From Pseudoduganella rivuli (GTDB lineage: Bacteria > Pseudomonadota > Gammaproteobacteria > Burkholderiales > Burkholderiaceae_D): a stretch of 64,000 nt of DNA. Each line of letters begins with the position of its first letter. Position 1 is the first letter of the stretch. The notes under the pieces are model-generated. The model was not told the origin of the DNA, searched no databases, and saw only the letters and a program-made list of their open reading frames with translations. The translations under genes and the position numbers were made by a program. Of the stretch, positions 1 through 8,804 are shown piece by piece. The stretch spans positions 151,076 through 215,075 of the forward strand of contig NZ_WKJJ01000004.1 of NCBI RefSeq assembly GCF_009674485.1. The letters run 5' to 3'.

Positions 1-481
1 GGCCAAATTCCGAACATGATGGATGGGGCCGGTATTCGCTACGTGTTTGCCGAGGCGACGGGGCCGACCTCCTCCACTTATTTCGCCCGCAATTTCGGGC
101 ATTTCCTGTGGTCAGTCTGTCGGGCCCGGACATGATCGGTGTCCGCAATCGTCAGGTCGGCCGGGTGACGGACGTCTACTTCAACCTCAAGGCGGACGGC
201 AGCATTAGCCATCGGAACGCCAATGCGAACCTGATGATGGGCTGGGAAACCGACGCCTAGATGATCGCGTTGACCAACTTGGCTGGAAGCGCGCAGTCGT
301 CGGCCCGGCAACTGTCGAGTGCATGTTTGTCGGTGACGGCAGCTATCTGCGGCGCAATGGAATGCTGCTGCTCGATAGTCTGTCGCAGCGTTTCCTGGTT
401 GCCGACTATGGCCATACTCCGCGCTTCTGGACGCAAGGACAGGCCGGCAGCCAGGTCACCCTGTGGCTGCTTCGATGTTGA
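1..481 (+). pseudogene. decayed coding remnant, 5' end outside window
   Basis: Protein-like sequence appears in all three forward frames in succession. Frame 1 to about base 110 reads IRYVFAEATGPTSSTYFARN. The frame starting at base 3 then carries IGVRNRQVGRVTDVYFNLKA up to a TAG at 258-260. The frame starting at base 2 then carries GDGSYLRRNGMLLLDSL up to a TGA at 479-481. No single frame stays open, so either a gene has taken at least two indels or the sequence has errors here. I do not recognise the family. The fragment lies tail-to-tail with the TonB-dependent receptor at 541. Nothing is visible in 482-540. Confidence 0.35.
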
Positions 482-540
482 CATCGCGGCAGGCCGGGAA
501 ACGGCGAACGACGCATTCCGTTGGCCTGCCGCCGCTGGCA

Positions 541-3504
541 TTACTTGCCGAACTTGTAGCGCAGCGCCAGACCGAAAGTGCGGCCGTTGAGATAGTGCTG
601 GCGCTCGATGCCGGTCTGGAGCCCGGCGCCCGATTCGCCGATAAAGCGGTCCAGCCCCTTGTTGGTGAGGTTGGAAGCGGAGAACGACAAGGTCAGCTTG
701 TCATCCAGATTGTAATTGACCGAGCCATCCAGGATACCGTAGGCGCCGATGTAGCGGCCGTCGATTGGATTGGTCGACACGCCGAACAGGATCGACTCCG
801 AACGCCAGGTGTAGACCAGGCGTGCCGACAGCTTGTTGTCCTCATACATGCCGGACACGCTGAAGTTGTTCTTCGATTGCATCGGTTGCGGCGTGTCGAC
901 CAGCCGCGGCGCGGCCGGGGTGCCGAAGTTGACCGGATTGGACGTGTCGACATAGCTATATGAAGCGCCGACGCCGAAGTTCTTCAGCAGGCTTTGGCTA
1001 CCGTCGAAGAACCACTGGCCAGCCAGCTCCACGCCGCGGGCGTAGCCGTCTTCCGTGTTGATCGACCTGGTGACCAGATACTGGCCGTTGCCGCAGCCAT
1101 TGGGTAAGCTACCCGTGTAAGGCTGCGCCGTTTCCACTGTCCGGCATTCTGCAATGCCGTTGACGAAGCCCTTGATCTGCTTATTGAACACCGCTGCGGA
1201 GACGTAGTTGGTCTTGCTAAAGTATTTTTCGAGAGAGAGATCGATGCTGTTAGCGGTCAACGGTCTCAGGTCGGCATTGCCCTGGGAGGCCGTACCGTTG
1301 CCGAAATTAACCGACACGCTCGGGTTGAGCGCGTCCAGAGGCGCGCGTGTCATGCCCCGGCCATATGCAAAACGCACCAGCGTGTCGGCAGTGATGTCAG
1401 CGCTCACGTTCAACGAAGGCAAGGCATTGGTATAGCTGGTCCTCTTCTCGTTAGCCACGTAGCCACCGGCCGCCGTCAGCGTGTTGGCGACCTGGGCGAT
1501 CGCGCGGCTGTTGGTGCGGACCACGCGCAGGCCGAGATTACCTTTGATACGGTCGTCCAGGGCGGAAAAATCACCCATCAGGTAAGCCGCGGAAGTCTTT
1601 TCCTCGATAAAGCGGCGGGCAGGGACGTTTTCGATATAAGCGCCTTGCAGCGGAATGCCGGCCTTAGGGAAGGTATTGGCATACGTATTACCCGTCAACT
1701 GGTCGGCGGAAACCACCGCGAAGCCGCCGGCATAGCCCCCTTGGCCACCGAGGAAATTGGGCGGTGACTGCATCAACATATTCGCTACCGTGGTGGCGGG
1801 GACGCCGTTTGATTTTGTCGCGTTGAGCGGCAGATTATCGGTGGTCAGGAATTTTTCCGGGAAGGTGAAATTCGAAAATGCGCTCTGTTGCTGGGCGAAC
1901 CGAGTCCCGAATTTCAAGCGGGTGAACATGCTGTCGTCAAGCACGTATGCGCCGCTCAGGGCGCTTGCATAACCGCTGTCGTCCGTGGTGCTTTTGGCGC
2001 TGGCGAAGGAGCGCAGTACAAAATTCTTCGGATCGCCCAGGCTAGGTCCCGTGAACGTCATCTGATGCGGCGCGCCGTCGGCAACCCGGTTGACCGACCA
2101 CGTCAGCCCTGGCGCGGAATCGATGGTGGCGGCCGGTCCCTCATCGGTCAAGTCCGACTTGATGTAATTGAAGTCGGCCTTCAGGCTCAGTTGCGGCGTC
2201 GGGCTCCATTCGACGCCGCCGGCGCCGATCCAGGTGGTGTAGGGGCGGCGCGCATTGTTGCCGGTGGTGTTGATGGCGGAATCCAGGAATGAACCGCTGA
2301 CCAGGCGCTTACCGGCCAACACGTCATTGCTGCCGCCGTTGCTGTTTCGGTTGGCCAGCGCTTCAGTGAAGGAGAAGGGCGCCGTTTGCAAGTTCTGAAT
2401 GTTGGCGCCATCGACGGTGTTGAGGAAGCGCCCTTGCTGGTTATATTGATAATACGTGTAGTTGAATTCGCTGTAGGCGCGCAAGGTGTTGTTGACGCGA
2501 TAGTCGGCGGCCAGGTTCAGGCCCTTGCGCGTGCGCAGGATCGTTTCTTCCTGAATATTGTGCGAGGTGCCGGTCGACGTCATCACGTTGCCGATCTGCT
2601 CCGCACTCAGTCCAGCCAGATTGGGCGTGTTGGCGCCGACCGTGGCCGACACTGGCAGCAGTGGTACGCTGGCGAGGTAATTGATATCCGAGCGGCCGAC
2701 ATAAGCGGCCATCGGCTGCGCCGGACTGTTGGACTTGTTGGCCGCCGCCAGGGCCGCATACTCGGCGCTGTCGGCGCGGACGGCGCGCTTGAGGCTGGCG
2801 CCGCCATTGGCTGGCGTGGCGTCCGAACGGCCGGTGCTGGTCTGGTATGTGGCGGCCGCCATCACGCCGAAGCGGCTGCCGCCGCCCAGATCCCATTTGT
2901 TGGCAATCAGGCCGAATAGTTCAGGATTGGCTTTTTTTGCCAGGGTGTTTTCGCGCCCGCCCACACCCAGCGAGACCGTCAGACCCTTGAAATCGCTTGG
3001 GTTGCGGGTACGGACATTGACCAGCCCACCGATGCCGCCCTCGATATGTTCGGCCGTTGGATTCTTGTAGACGTCGATACCGGCGATCATGCTTGGAATC
3101 GCGTCCTCGATATTGAATTCACGGTTGCCTGCGGTGAAGTAGGACCGACCGTTGACCTGCGAGCCGGTTTGCCCGGACAGGCCGCGAATAGTGATGCCGG
3201 AGCCCATACCGACTGGCGAGGCGCCTTCGCCTCCGTATCGGTAGCCCTGCACACCCGGAATCCGGGTTAGCGTCTCGGACACGTTTGGATCGGGCAGCTT
3301 GCCGATATCTTCGGCGGTGATGGAATCGACGACTTCCATGGCGTCGCGCTTGATCGCGACTGCCGAACGCGCGCTGGCGCGGATACCGCTGACGACGACG
3401 GTGTTGTCCTTAGCTTCCTGTGCCACGGCGGTCCCGGCGAAAGCGTGGCTGACCGCCAGTGCAATGGTTGAAATACGCAAGGACATGATGGTTTTATTCT
3501 TCAT
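541..3504 (-). CDS. TonB-dependent receptor (Xanthomonas/Caulobacter type)
   Basis: Outer-membrane transporter of 987 residues that takes up a ligand using TonB/ExbBD energy. The start at 3504 gives a clear signal peptide (about residues 1-29, ending AGTAVAQ) and has a GGAAGAGAG ribosome site; the frame is open further upstream but without a signal or ribosome site. A TonB-box-like stretch (NTVVVSG) follows the signal peptide. The plug domain carries the family hallmarks IGKLPDPNVSETLTRIPGVQ and ITIRGLSGQTGSQVNGR. The rest is a beta-barrel ending ALRYKFGK, with Phe two residues before the end instead of at the terminus. The family commonly takes up oligosaccharides; the ligand here is unknown. 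It is divergent from a second receptor across a spacer with LacI-type palindromes, which fits carbohydrate control (inference). Confidence 0.93.
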   Translation of the reverse strand: MKNKTIMSLRISTIALAVSHAFAGTAVAQEAKDNTVVVSGIRASARSAVAIKRDAMEVVDSITAEDIGKLPDPNVSETLTRIPGVQGYRYGGEGASPVGMGSGITIRGLSGQTGSQVNGRSYFTAGNREFNIEDAIPSMIAGIDVYKNPTAEHIEGGIGGLVNVRTRNPSDFKGLTVSLGVGGRENTLAKKANPELFGLIANKWDLGGGSRFGVMAAATYQTSTGRSDATPANGGASLKRAVRADSAEYAALAAANKSNSPAQPMAAYVGRSDINYLASVPLLPVSATVGANTPNLAGLSAEQIGNVMTSTGTSHNIQEETILRTRKGLNLAADYRVNNTLRAYSEFNYTYYQYNQQGRFLNTVDGANIQNLQTAPFSFTEALANRNSNGGSNDVLAGKRLVSGSFLDSAINTTGNNARRPYTTWIGAGGVEWSPTPQLSLKADFNYIKSDLTDEGPAATIDSAPGLTWSVNRVADGAPHQMTFTGPSLGDPKNFVLRSFASAKSTTDDSGYASALSGAYVLDDSMFTRLKFGTRFAQQQSAFSNFTFPEKFLTTDNLPLNATKSNGVPATTVANMLMQSPPNFLGGQGGYAGGFAVVSADQLTGNTYANTFPKAGIPLQGAYIENVPARRFIEEKTSAAYLMGDFSALDDRIKGNLGLRVVRTNSRAIAQVANTLTAAGGYVANEKRTSYTNALPSLNVSADITADTLVRFAYGRGMTRAPLDALNPSVSVNFGNGTASQGNADLRPLTANSIDLSLEKYFSKTNYVSAAVFNKQIKGFVNGIAECRTVETAQPYTGSLPNGCGNGQYLVTRSINTEDGYARGVELAGQWFFDGSQSLLKNFGVGASYSYVDTSNPVNFGTPAAPRLVDTPQPMQSKNNFSVSGMYEDNKLSARLVYTWRSESILFGVSTNPIDGRYIGAYGILDGSVNYNLDDKLTLSFSASNLTNKGLDRFIGESGAGLQTGIERQHYLNGRTFGLALRYKFGK

Positions 3505-3810
3505 TTCACTCTCTTCCTTCATTTGATTCCATAAGGTCGCTGGACAGTCCGGCAAGGACACCTTGTGCGTTGTTTGCTTGCCTGCCATGCCGCCAACGAC
3601 GGGCAACAATCTGATTTTTTATGCGTCTCTTCCTGAGTCTTCTCCCTTTCTCTTGTCATCCTCTTACGCTTTGGCGGTGCATGGCCGATGGCGGCCAGAG
3701 GCAGCGCCGCGAGGCCATCGCAAAACGTGGAATGCAAATGTCCGAATAGCGCGACAATCAGCGTTTGCCTTGCACGCGCTACCGGCAATTGGCTTGTGAG
3801 CCCGGCGACG

Positions 3811-3824
3811 AGTTATCGATAACA
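3811..3824. promoter_or_regulatory. candidate LacI-type operator
   Basis: GTTATCGATAAC at 3812-3823 is a perfect 12-bp palindrome with the central CG and TA..TA arms usual for LacI-family operators. It lies about 310 bp upstream of each receptor start, in the 630-bp spacer 3505-4134, which otherwise holds no gene I can support. No regulator gene is adjacent. The role is inferred from palindrome form only. Confidence 0.45.
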
Positions 3825-3952
3825 GTCGGGAAAACTATATGGTTCCCCGTTTGTCGGTGTCAAACGCATATAAGTTTTGCTGATGAGTAAATCGGCGGGC
3901 AGGATGGGCGGGATCCGAGCGCACGGTGGGCCGTGTGTATTTGTCAGGGTAT

Positions 3953-3966
3953 AAGTATCGATTATG
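3953..3966. promoter_or_regulatory. weak LacI-like half palindrome
   Basis: The core TATCGATTA (3956-3964) repeats the same TATCGAT motif as the two better sites in this spacer, but only the inner arm positions pair. It lies 142 bp from the left site and 60 bp from the right one. It may be a weak auxiliary operator or chance. Confidence 0.25.
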
Positions 3967-4011
3967 AGGATTTGACGTAAACCACACATTAATCCAGTAT
4001 CTCAGCGCTGA

Positions 4012-4028
4012 CTGGTATCGATAACACC
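4012..4028. promoter_or_regulatory. candidate LacI-type operator
   Basis: TGGTATCGATAACA (4013-4026) is a palindrome centred on CG at 4019-4020 with one mismatched pair. It lies about 115 bp upstream of the receptor start at 4135 and matches the core of the perfect palindrome at 3812-3823. This suggests one LacI-family repressor controls both divergent receptors (inference). Confidence 0.45.
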
Positions 4029-4134
4029 TCTCATTAAATGGCGGTGGTGGTATCGGCATCAAGCATGGCACACCGGACCACCACGACGTGGTTCCCCTGA
4101 CTAATTAAGAAAAACTGAGGATTGGAGAAAATTG

Positions 4135-6780
4135 ATGAAGACCAGGAAACGCTTTCGCGCGACGGTTTCTGCCCCTGCCTGGCTGTTTGTGTTGGGCAAC
4201 GTGAGCCTTTCTCATGCGCAGGTGGTCGGCAACAGTGCAGCGGCGGCGCTCACCGGCCAGGATGGCGATGCCGCCGTCGTGGTTGTGGCTGGCCTGCGGG
4301 CCAGCCTGGAAGGTGCGCGCAATATGAAACGGAACAACGACGCCATTTCCGATTCCATTGTTGCGCAAGACATTGGTAAATTGCCGGACCAAAACATTGC
4401 GGAAGCCGCCCAGCGCATTCCCGGCGTCCAGTTATCGCGCTACAAGGAGGAGGGGGGCAGCATCGCCATCCGTGGCCTGTCGCAGAACAAGGTGGTACTC
4501 AACGGCCTGGAAGTGTTTGGTGCCAGTGCGCATGCGGGAGAATACAACGGGCGCAACTTTGACCTGGAAGATCTGCCGGCGGAAGTCCTGGCTGGGGTGG
4601 ATATTTACAAGAGTTCATCGGCCCATGAAATCGAAGGTGGTTTGGGCGGCTACGTCAATATCCGTACCCGTCAGCCGTTTGACTTCAAGGAACCGACCGC
4701 AACCGTGTCGGTCAAGGCGACCAATTTTCAGATGGCGCCAGGCTTCGGGAACAAGACCCGTGCGCAGGCGTCGGCCCTGTTGACCAAACGGTGGCAAACG
4801 GGCGTAGGCGAAATGGGGCTACTGGCCAACATCGCGCACACCGACAGCGTGTTTGGGGCGGGCGAAGACGAAGTCACCCCGCCGCAAAGAATTGCCAATT
4901 ACGCAGGTTCCGGCAAAGACGTCATCCTTCCTACCGGTATGTTCACAGGAAATGGACATCACGGCGATCGCCACCGCACGACCACCATTGTTTCGTACCA
5001 GTGGCGGCCGGGTGACCAATTGAACCTGTACGCCAACTATATCGGCATCGATTATCTGGTACGCGACAATTTCCAGACAGCCCGTTTTTATCCTGGCAAG
5101 CCGGTATCGCCTTTTACGCTCTGGGGCGATAAGAATGCTGATGGCAGCGATAATTTGAAATCAGGGACCTTTGCCGACAACGCGATGACCGACACCTCCG
5201 TCTACGGCGACGAGGGGCGCAAAGGAAAACTGTTTGACGTGGGTGGCAAATGGGGCAATGGCGGCCCCCTTACCGTCAAGGCCAGAGTAGCCCATAACGA
5301 AACCGCTGTGGTCAATACATTGTACGAATGGGGCCTCAACGCTGGCATTCCCGGGATGACCCTGACGATGAACGACGGCTCGGCGTCGCATGTCTCCGTG
5401 TCCGGCGCCGACCTGAATAATCCAGCGATTTATCATCCGAACTATCTGCTTGCGATTCATTTGGACGGCAAGCAGAGGAACACCGCGGCGACCGCGGATG
5501 CGACTTACAAGTTCGATAACGACGTCGTGCGTTCGGTGGACCTCGGCCTGCGAATCAATGACTACACACGCCACTCGTATGGCTTCGTTAAATACTATTG
5601 CATCGACAGCTGCAACAGCAGTAAGACCCTGGCAAGCGTGGATCCGTCGCTGTTGCGGCACGTCCCGGCCGCCGAAGCGCGGGACGTCGGTTCGTACTGG
5701 ACCTATTCAAGCGAAGCGATCCGGCAGCAGCGGGCGTTGCGGTCCTTGTATGGCCTTCCGGCTACGGAAGCCAATATGCCGGAACAGGACCAGTTCAATA
5801 ACGAGAAAACGCGCGCGCTGTACGCCAAGCTGAATTATGACTTCGAGCTTGCCGGTATTCCCATCAGTGGCAATGCAGGGACCCGCTATGTTCAGACCCG
5901 GCTGTACGGAGAGTCGTACGGCGCGGACGCTTCAGGCAATCTGGTAAAGCAGTCGCGAGATTCGGCGCGTACCGACGTGCTGCCGTCGTTTAACGCCAAT
6001 ATTGGTTTACGCGACGACCTTGCGCTGCGGCTTGCAGCGTCCAAAACGCTGGGCCAGGTGAACTTTGGCTACCTTGGCGCCGCAGTCAATATTACCAACC
6101 AGGTGCAACACGCGGCGCAGGCGGGCAACCCGGATCTGAAACCGTACAAATCGAAAAATTATGATTTGTCGCTGGAGCACTATTTCGGCAACCATGGGAT
6201 GGCCAGCCTTGGCGTATTCGATAAGACGGTGAATGGTTTCATCCAGACCGTTACCGAACAACGGCAGATCAATGGCGAGACGTACAACGTCTCAACCTAT
6301 CTTTCCCGCGGGACGTCCACCGTGAAAGGCATCGAGGCCGCCTATCAGCAATTCTTCGACAAATTGCCGGCACCGTTCGACGGCCTGGGCATGCAGGCGA
6401 ACTACACATACGTACAATCGCACGCCCCATCGGTGGTGGCCGGCCAGACTGTGTCGTTGGAAGGTTTATCCAAGAACAGCTACAACGTCATCGGCATGTA
6501 TGAGAAGGGCAAAATCAAGGCGCGCCTGGCTTACAACTGGCGCAGCGGTTATGTCGTGGCGACCAGTTCGGGATCGTTGGGAATACCTGCATATGCCAAG
6601 GCACTGGGCACGCTGGACTTCTCGATTGGCTATGACTTCAGCAAACAGTTATCCGTGGTCCTGGATGGCGTGAATATCAATGGCGCACACAGTGAAAATT
6701 ATTATGGCAATCCACACGTCCAAAATAACTATCTGCCGCTGAACAAGCGCTTTGGTTTGCAAGCGCGGTACACGTTCTGA
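4135..6780 (+). CDS. TonB-dependent receptor (Xanthomonas/Caulobacter type)
   Basis: Outer-membrane active transporter of 881 residues. I chose the ATG at 4135, with GGAG at 4124-4127, over the in-frame TTG just before it. The signal peptide is about residues 1-29 (VLGNVSLSHAQ). A TonB-box-like VVVVAGLR, then plug motifs IGKLPDQNIAEAAQRIPGVQ and SIAIRGLSQNKVVLNGLEV are present. The barrel ends ARYTF with the terminal Phe typical of outer-membrane proteins. It belongs to the same family as the receptor on the opposite strand at 541-3504 but is clearly divergent from it. The pair is probably co-controlled by LacI-type sites in the shared spacer. The substrate is unknown, with a glycan or oligosaccharide most likely from family knowledge. 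Confidence 0.93.
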   Translation: MKTRKRFRATVSAPAWLFVLGNVSLSHAQVVGNSAAAALTGQDGDAAVVVVAGLRASLEGARNMKRNNDAISDSIVAQDIGKLPDQNIAEAAQRIPGVQLSRYKEEGGSIAIRGLSQNKVVLNGLEVFGASAHAGEYNGRNFDLEDLPAEVLAGVDIYKSSSAHEIEGGLGGYVNIRTRQPFDFKEPTATVSVKATNFQMAPGFGNKTRAQASALLTKRWQTGVGEMGLLANIAHTDSVFGAGEDEVTPPQRIANYAGSGKDVILPTGMFTGNGHHGDRHRTTTIVSYQWRPGDQLNLYANYIGIDYLVRDNFQTARFYPGKPVSPFTLWGDKNADGSDNLKSGTFADNAMTDTSVYGDEGRKGKLFDVGGKWGNGGPLTVKARVAHNETAVVNTLYEWGLNAGIPGMTLTMNDGSASHVSVSGADLNNPAIYHPNYLLAIHLDGKQRNTAATADATYKFDNDVVRSVDLGLRINDYTRHSYGFVKYYCIDSCNSSKTLASVDPSLLRHVPAAEARDVGSYWTYSSEAIRQQRALRSLYGLPATEANMPEQDQFNNEKTRALYAKLNYDFELAGIPISGNAGTRYVQTRLYGESYGADASGNLVKQSRDSARTDVLPSFNANIGLRDDLALRLAASKTLGQVNFGYLGAAVNITNQVQHAAQAGNPDLKPYKSKNYDLSLEHYFGNHGMASLGVFDKTVNGFIQTVTEQRQINGETYNVSTYLSRGTSTVKGIEAAYQQFFDKLPAPFDGLGMQANYTYVQSHAPSVVAGQTVSLEGLSKNSYNVIGMYEKGKIKARLAYNWRSGYVVATSSGSLGIPAYAKALGTLDFSIGYDFSKQLSVVLDGVNINGAHSENYYGNPHVQNNYLPLNKRFGLQARYTF

Positions 6781-6877
6781 TCTGTTCTTTGCCTCTTTAT
6801 GCCGGCTTGTCCGGCACGGCCAGCATTACCGCCCAGGCGGTTATACTGGCCACTCTGCGCTGTTTGACGAGAGAGGC

Positions 6878-8242
6878 ATGACAGACTTACTGAAAAAACT
6901 GAACCGAAACCCGCTGACCGGCTGGCTGGTGCGCGCGCTGGGCTTGCCGGACCCGGTGGATCTGGCGCGCCATACCGGCGGCTATCAGGCGCAGCCGCTG
7001 TCTGGCAAGCGCGCCTTGCTGTGCCGCTCGCCGGAAGGCTACGCGGCAGGTCAGTTGGCTTGCGCGCTGGCAGCCGATGGCGCCACCGTACTCCATGCAT
7101 TGCATGCGGCCGAACAGGAGCGGATCGATATCGTCGTCATGGACGCGACCGGCTGCTCCACGCCGGCCCAGTTGCGCGCGCTGTACGATGCGTTCCACCC
7201 GGCGATACGCCGGATTGCGCGCAATGGCCGGGTCTTGATCGCCGCCGCCGATCCTGCCGAGGCGGCCGGCGCCGGCGCGGTGGCCGCCGCCACGGCCCGT
7301 GGCGTGGAAGGCTTTTGCCGTTCGCTCGGCAAGGAACTGGGCCGCAAGGGGATCACGGCCAACCTGGCTTACGTGCAGCGCGAAGCGGCGGACCGGCTCG
7401 ACGGCCTGGTGCACTTCTTTTGCGGCAAACAGGCGACCTATGTATCCGGCCAGACCGTGACGGTGACGATGCAGGTGAAGGCGCCGAACGCCGCGCCATT
7501 CGCGCCCACGCTGCCAGGCAAGGTGGCGCTGGTGACGGGGGCGGCGCGCGGTATCGGGGCGGCCACGGCCGAACGGCTCGCGCAGGATGGCGCCACGGTG
7601 ATCTGTGTTGATGTGCCGGCCGCGTCGGCCGACCTGGATGCGCTGTGCATGCGCATCGGCGGCATGCCGCTGGAACTCGATATCGCGGCGCCGGACGCCG
7701 CGCCGCAGCTGGCGGCATTGCTGGTGGAGCGCTTCGGCGGCGTCGATATCGTCGTGCACAACGCGGGGATCACGCGCGATAAAACCCTGGGCAAGATGGA
7801 TGGCGCCACATGGGACACGGTGTTGAACGTGAACTTCGCGGCGATTGCCGCCATCGACGAAGCGCTGCTGTCGGGACGGGTGCTGCGCGATGATGGGCGC
7901 ATTGTCTGCCTGTCGTCGATCAGCGGCGTGGCGGGCAATTTCGGCCAGACCAATTACGCCACCACCAAGGCCGCTTTGATCGGTTACGTGGCGGCGCTGG
8001 CGCCCGTGGTGGCGTCGCGCGGCATCTGCGTCAATGCGGTGGCGCCCGGCTTTATTGAAACCGCCATGGTCGCGAAAATGCCGTTCATGACGCGCGAGCT
8101 GGGCCGGCGCCTGAATTCCGTGCAGCAGGGCGGTTTGCCGCGCGACGTGGCGGAGTTGATCACGTTCCTGTGTACGCCCGGTGCGCACGGCATCACGGGC
8201 AATACGATCCGCGTTTGCGGGCAAGGGCTCATCGGGGCCTGA
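6878..8242 (+). CDS. long-chain FabG-type 3-oxoacyl reductase (FabG4-like)
   Basis: Two-domain short-chain dehydrogenase of 454 residues, about twice the length of ordinary FabG. The N-terminal half (about 1-205) is a degenerate Rossmann-like domain. The C-terminal half starts at about 215 with VALVTGAARGIGAATAE (NAD(P)-binding Gly motif) and holds catalytic Ser (LSSISGV, about 347) and Tyr/Lys (NYATTKAAL, about 360-364). The family reduces 3-oxoacyl-ACP or -CoA. The start at 6878 has a GAGAGG ribosome site; the frame runs open upstream into the receptor gene. It stands alone, about 100 bp after the receptor stop. Its physiological substrate is not shown by context. Confidence 0.88.
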   Translation: MTDLLKKLNRNPLTGWLVRALGLPDPVDLARHTGGYQAQPLSGKRALLCRSPEGYAAGQLACALAADGATVLHALHAAEQERIDIVVMDATGCSTPAQLRALYDAFHPAIRRIARNGRVLIAAADPAEAAGAGAVAAATARGVEGFCRSLGKELGRKGITANLAYVQREAADRLDGLVHFFCGKQATYVSGQTVTVTMQVKAPNAAPFAPTLPGKVALVTGAARGIGAATAERLAQDGATVICVDVPAASADLDALCMRIGGMPLELDIAAPDAAPQLAALLVERFGGVDIVVHNAGITRDKTLGKMDGATWDTVLNVNFAAIAAIDEALLSGRVLRDDGRIVCLSSISGVAGNFGQTNYATTKAALIGYVAALAPVVASRGICVNAVAPGFIETAMVAKMPFMTRELGRRLNSVQQGGLPRDVAELITFLCTPGAHGITGNTIRVCGQGLIGA

Positions 8243-8244
8243 CA

Positions 8245-8274
8245 TTGGTGCTTGAATAAGAAATTAGCTACAAT
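8245..8274 (+). promoter_or_regulatory. candidate sigma-70 promoter of nfeD-SPFH operon
   Basis: TTGGTG (8245-8250) and TACAAT (8269-8274) are separated by 18 bp and lie just after the reductase stop. Transcription would start near 8281 and leave a leader of about 85 nt containing the hairpin at 8315-8344. Confidence 0.4.
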
Positions 8275-8314
8275 GCAAGTAAGGCGGGCGGCACGGCTGG
8301 CAGCCTGAAAATTG

Positions 8315-8352
8315 AAACCTGCCGCCTGACCGGGCCGCAGGTTTTATTTTTT
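8315..8352 (+). terminator. hairpin with U-tract before nfeD
   Basis: AAACCTGC (8315-8322) pairs with GCAGGTTT (8337-8344), followed by a T-rich run to 8352. It has the form of a Rho-independent terminator and would serve the upstream reductase. It lies downstream of the best promoter candidate and directly before the nfeD ribosome site, so it could also act as a leader attenuator. Confidence 0.5.
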
Positions 8353-8364
8353 CGGGAGGCGTGT

Positions 8365-8784
8365 ATGTCTGACTGGTCGTTCTGGTTGTGGGCAGCAGGC
8401 GTGACAGTGGTGCTGGAACTGCTGACGGGAACCTTTTATTTGCTGATGATCGCCATCGGATTGGCCGCCGGTGCGCTGGCTGCGGTGGCGGGCGGCGGAC
8501 TGCCCGCGCAAACGCTGGTGGCCGCCGTCGTTGGCGTGCTGGCGACGGGACTGCTGTGGCGCAGCAAGGCGGGCCGGCCGCAGACGGTCGACGCGTCCAT
8601 CGATCCCAATGTGAACATGGATATCGGCCAGACCGTCACGGTGCCGGGCTGGCAAAACGGCACGGCGCGCGTGATGTACCGTGGCGCGCTGTGGGATGTC
8701 GAACTGGCGGCGGGCAGCGCGTCCGCTGCGGGCGTGTACACGATACGCGAAGTGCGCGGCAGCCGGCTGATCGTGGCGGCTTAA
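8365..8784 (+). CDS. NfeD family membrane protein
   Basis: Short NfeD-type protein of 139 residues. Residues 1-60 are strongly hydrophobic (two to three membrane segments), and the C-terminal half (about 72-139, VTVPGWQNGTARVMYRGALW onward) is the NfeD OB-fold domain. It lacks the ClpP-like protease domain of long NfeD proteins, as expected for the form paired with slipins. The ribosome site is GGGAGG. It is followed 20 bp later by its usual SPFH partner, so the two very likely form one operon concerned with membrane microdomains or membrane-protein quality control (family knowledge). Confidence 0.88.
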   Translation: MSDWSFWLWAAGVTVVLELLTGTFYLLMIAIGLAAGALAAVAGGGLPAQTLVAAVVGVLATGLLWRSKAGRPQTVDASIDPNVNMDIGQTVTVPGWQNGTARVMYRGALWDVELAAGSASAAGVYTIREVRGSRLIVAA

Positions 8785-8804
8785 TTTAACTACCGGAGAG
8801 TTAT

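Noticed and set aside
1..481. Prophage or insertion sequence edge at the left end
   Set aside because: No transposase, integrase, terminal repeat or phage structural motif could be found; only a worn coding fragment of unknown type.
6800..6816. Hairpin TGCCGG-cttgt-CCGGCA after the second TonB receptor as a terminator
   Set aside because: Stem of only 6 bp and no U-run; kept out of the feature list.
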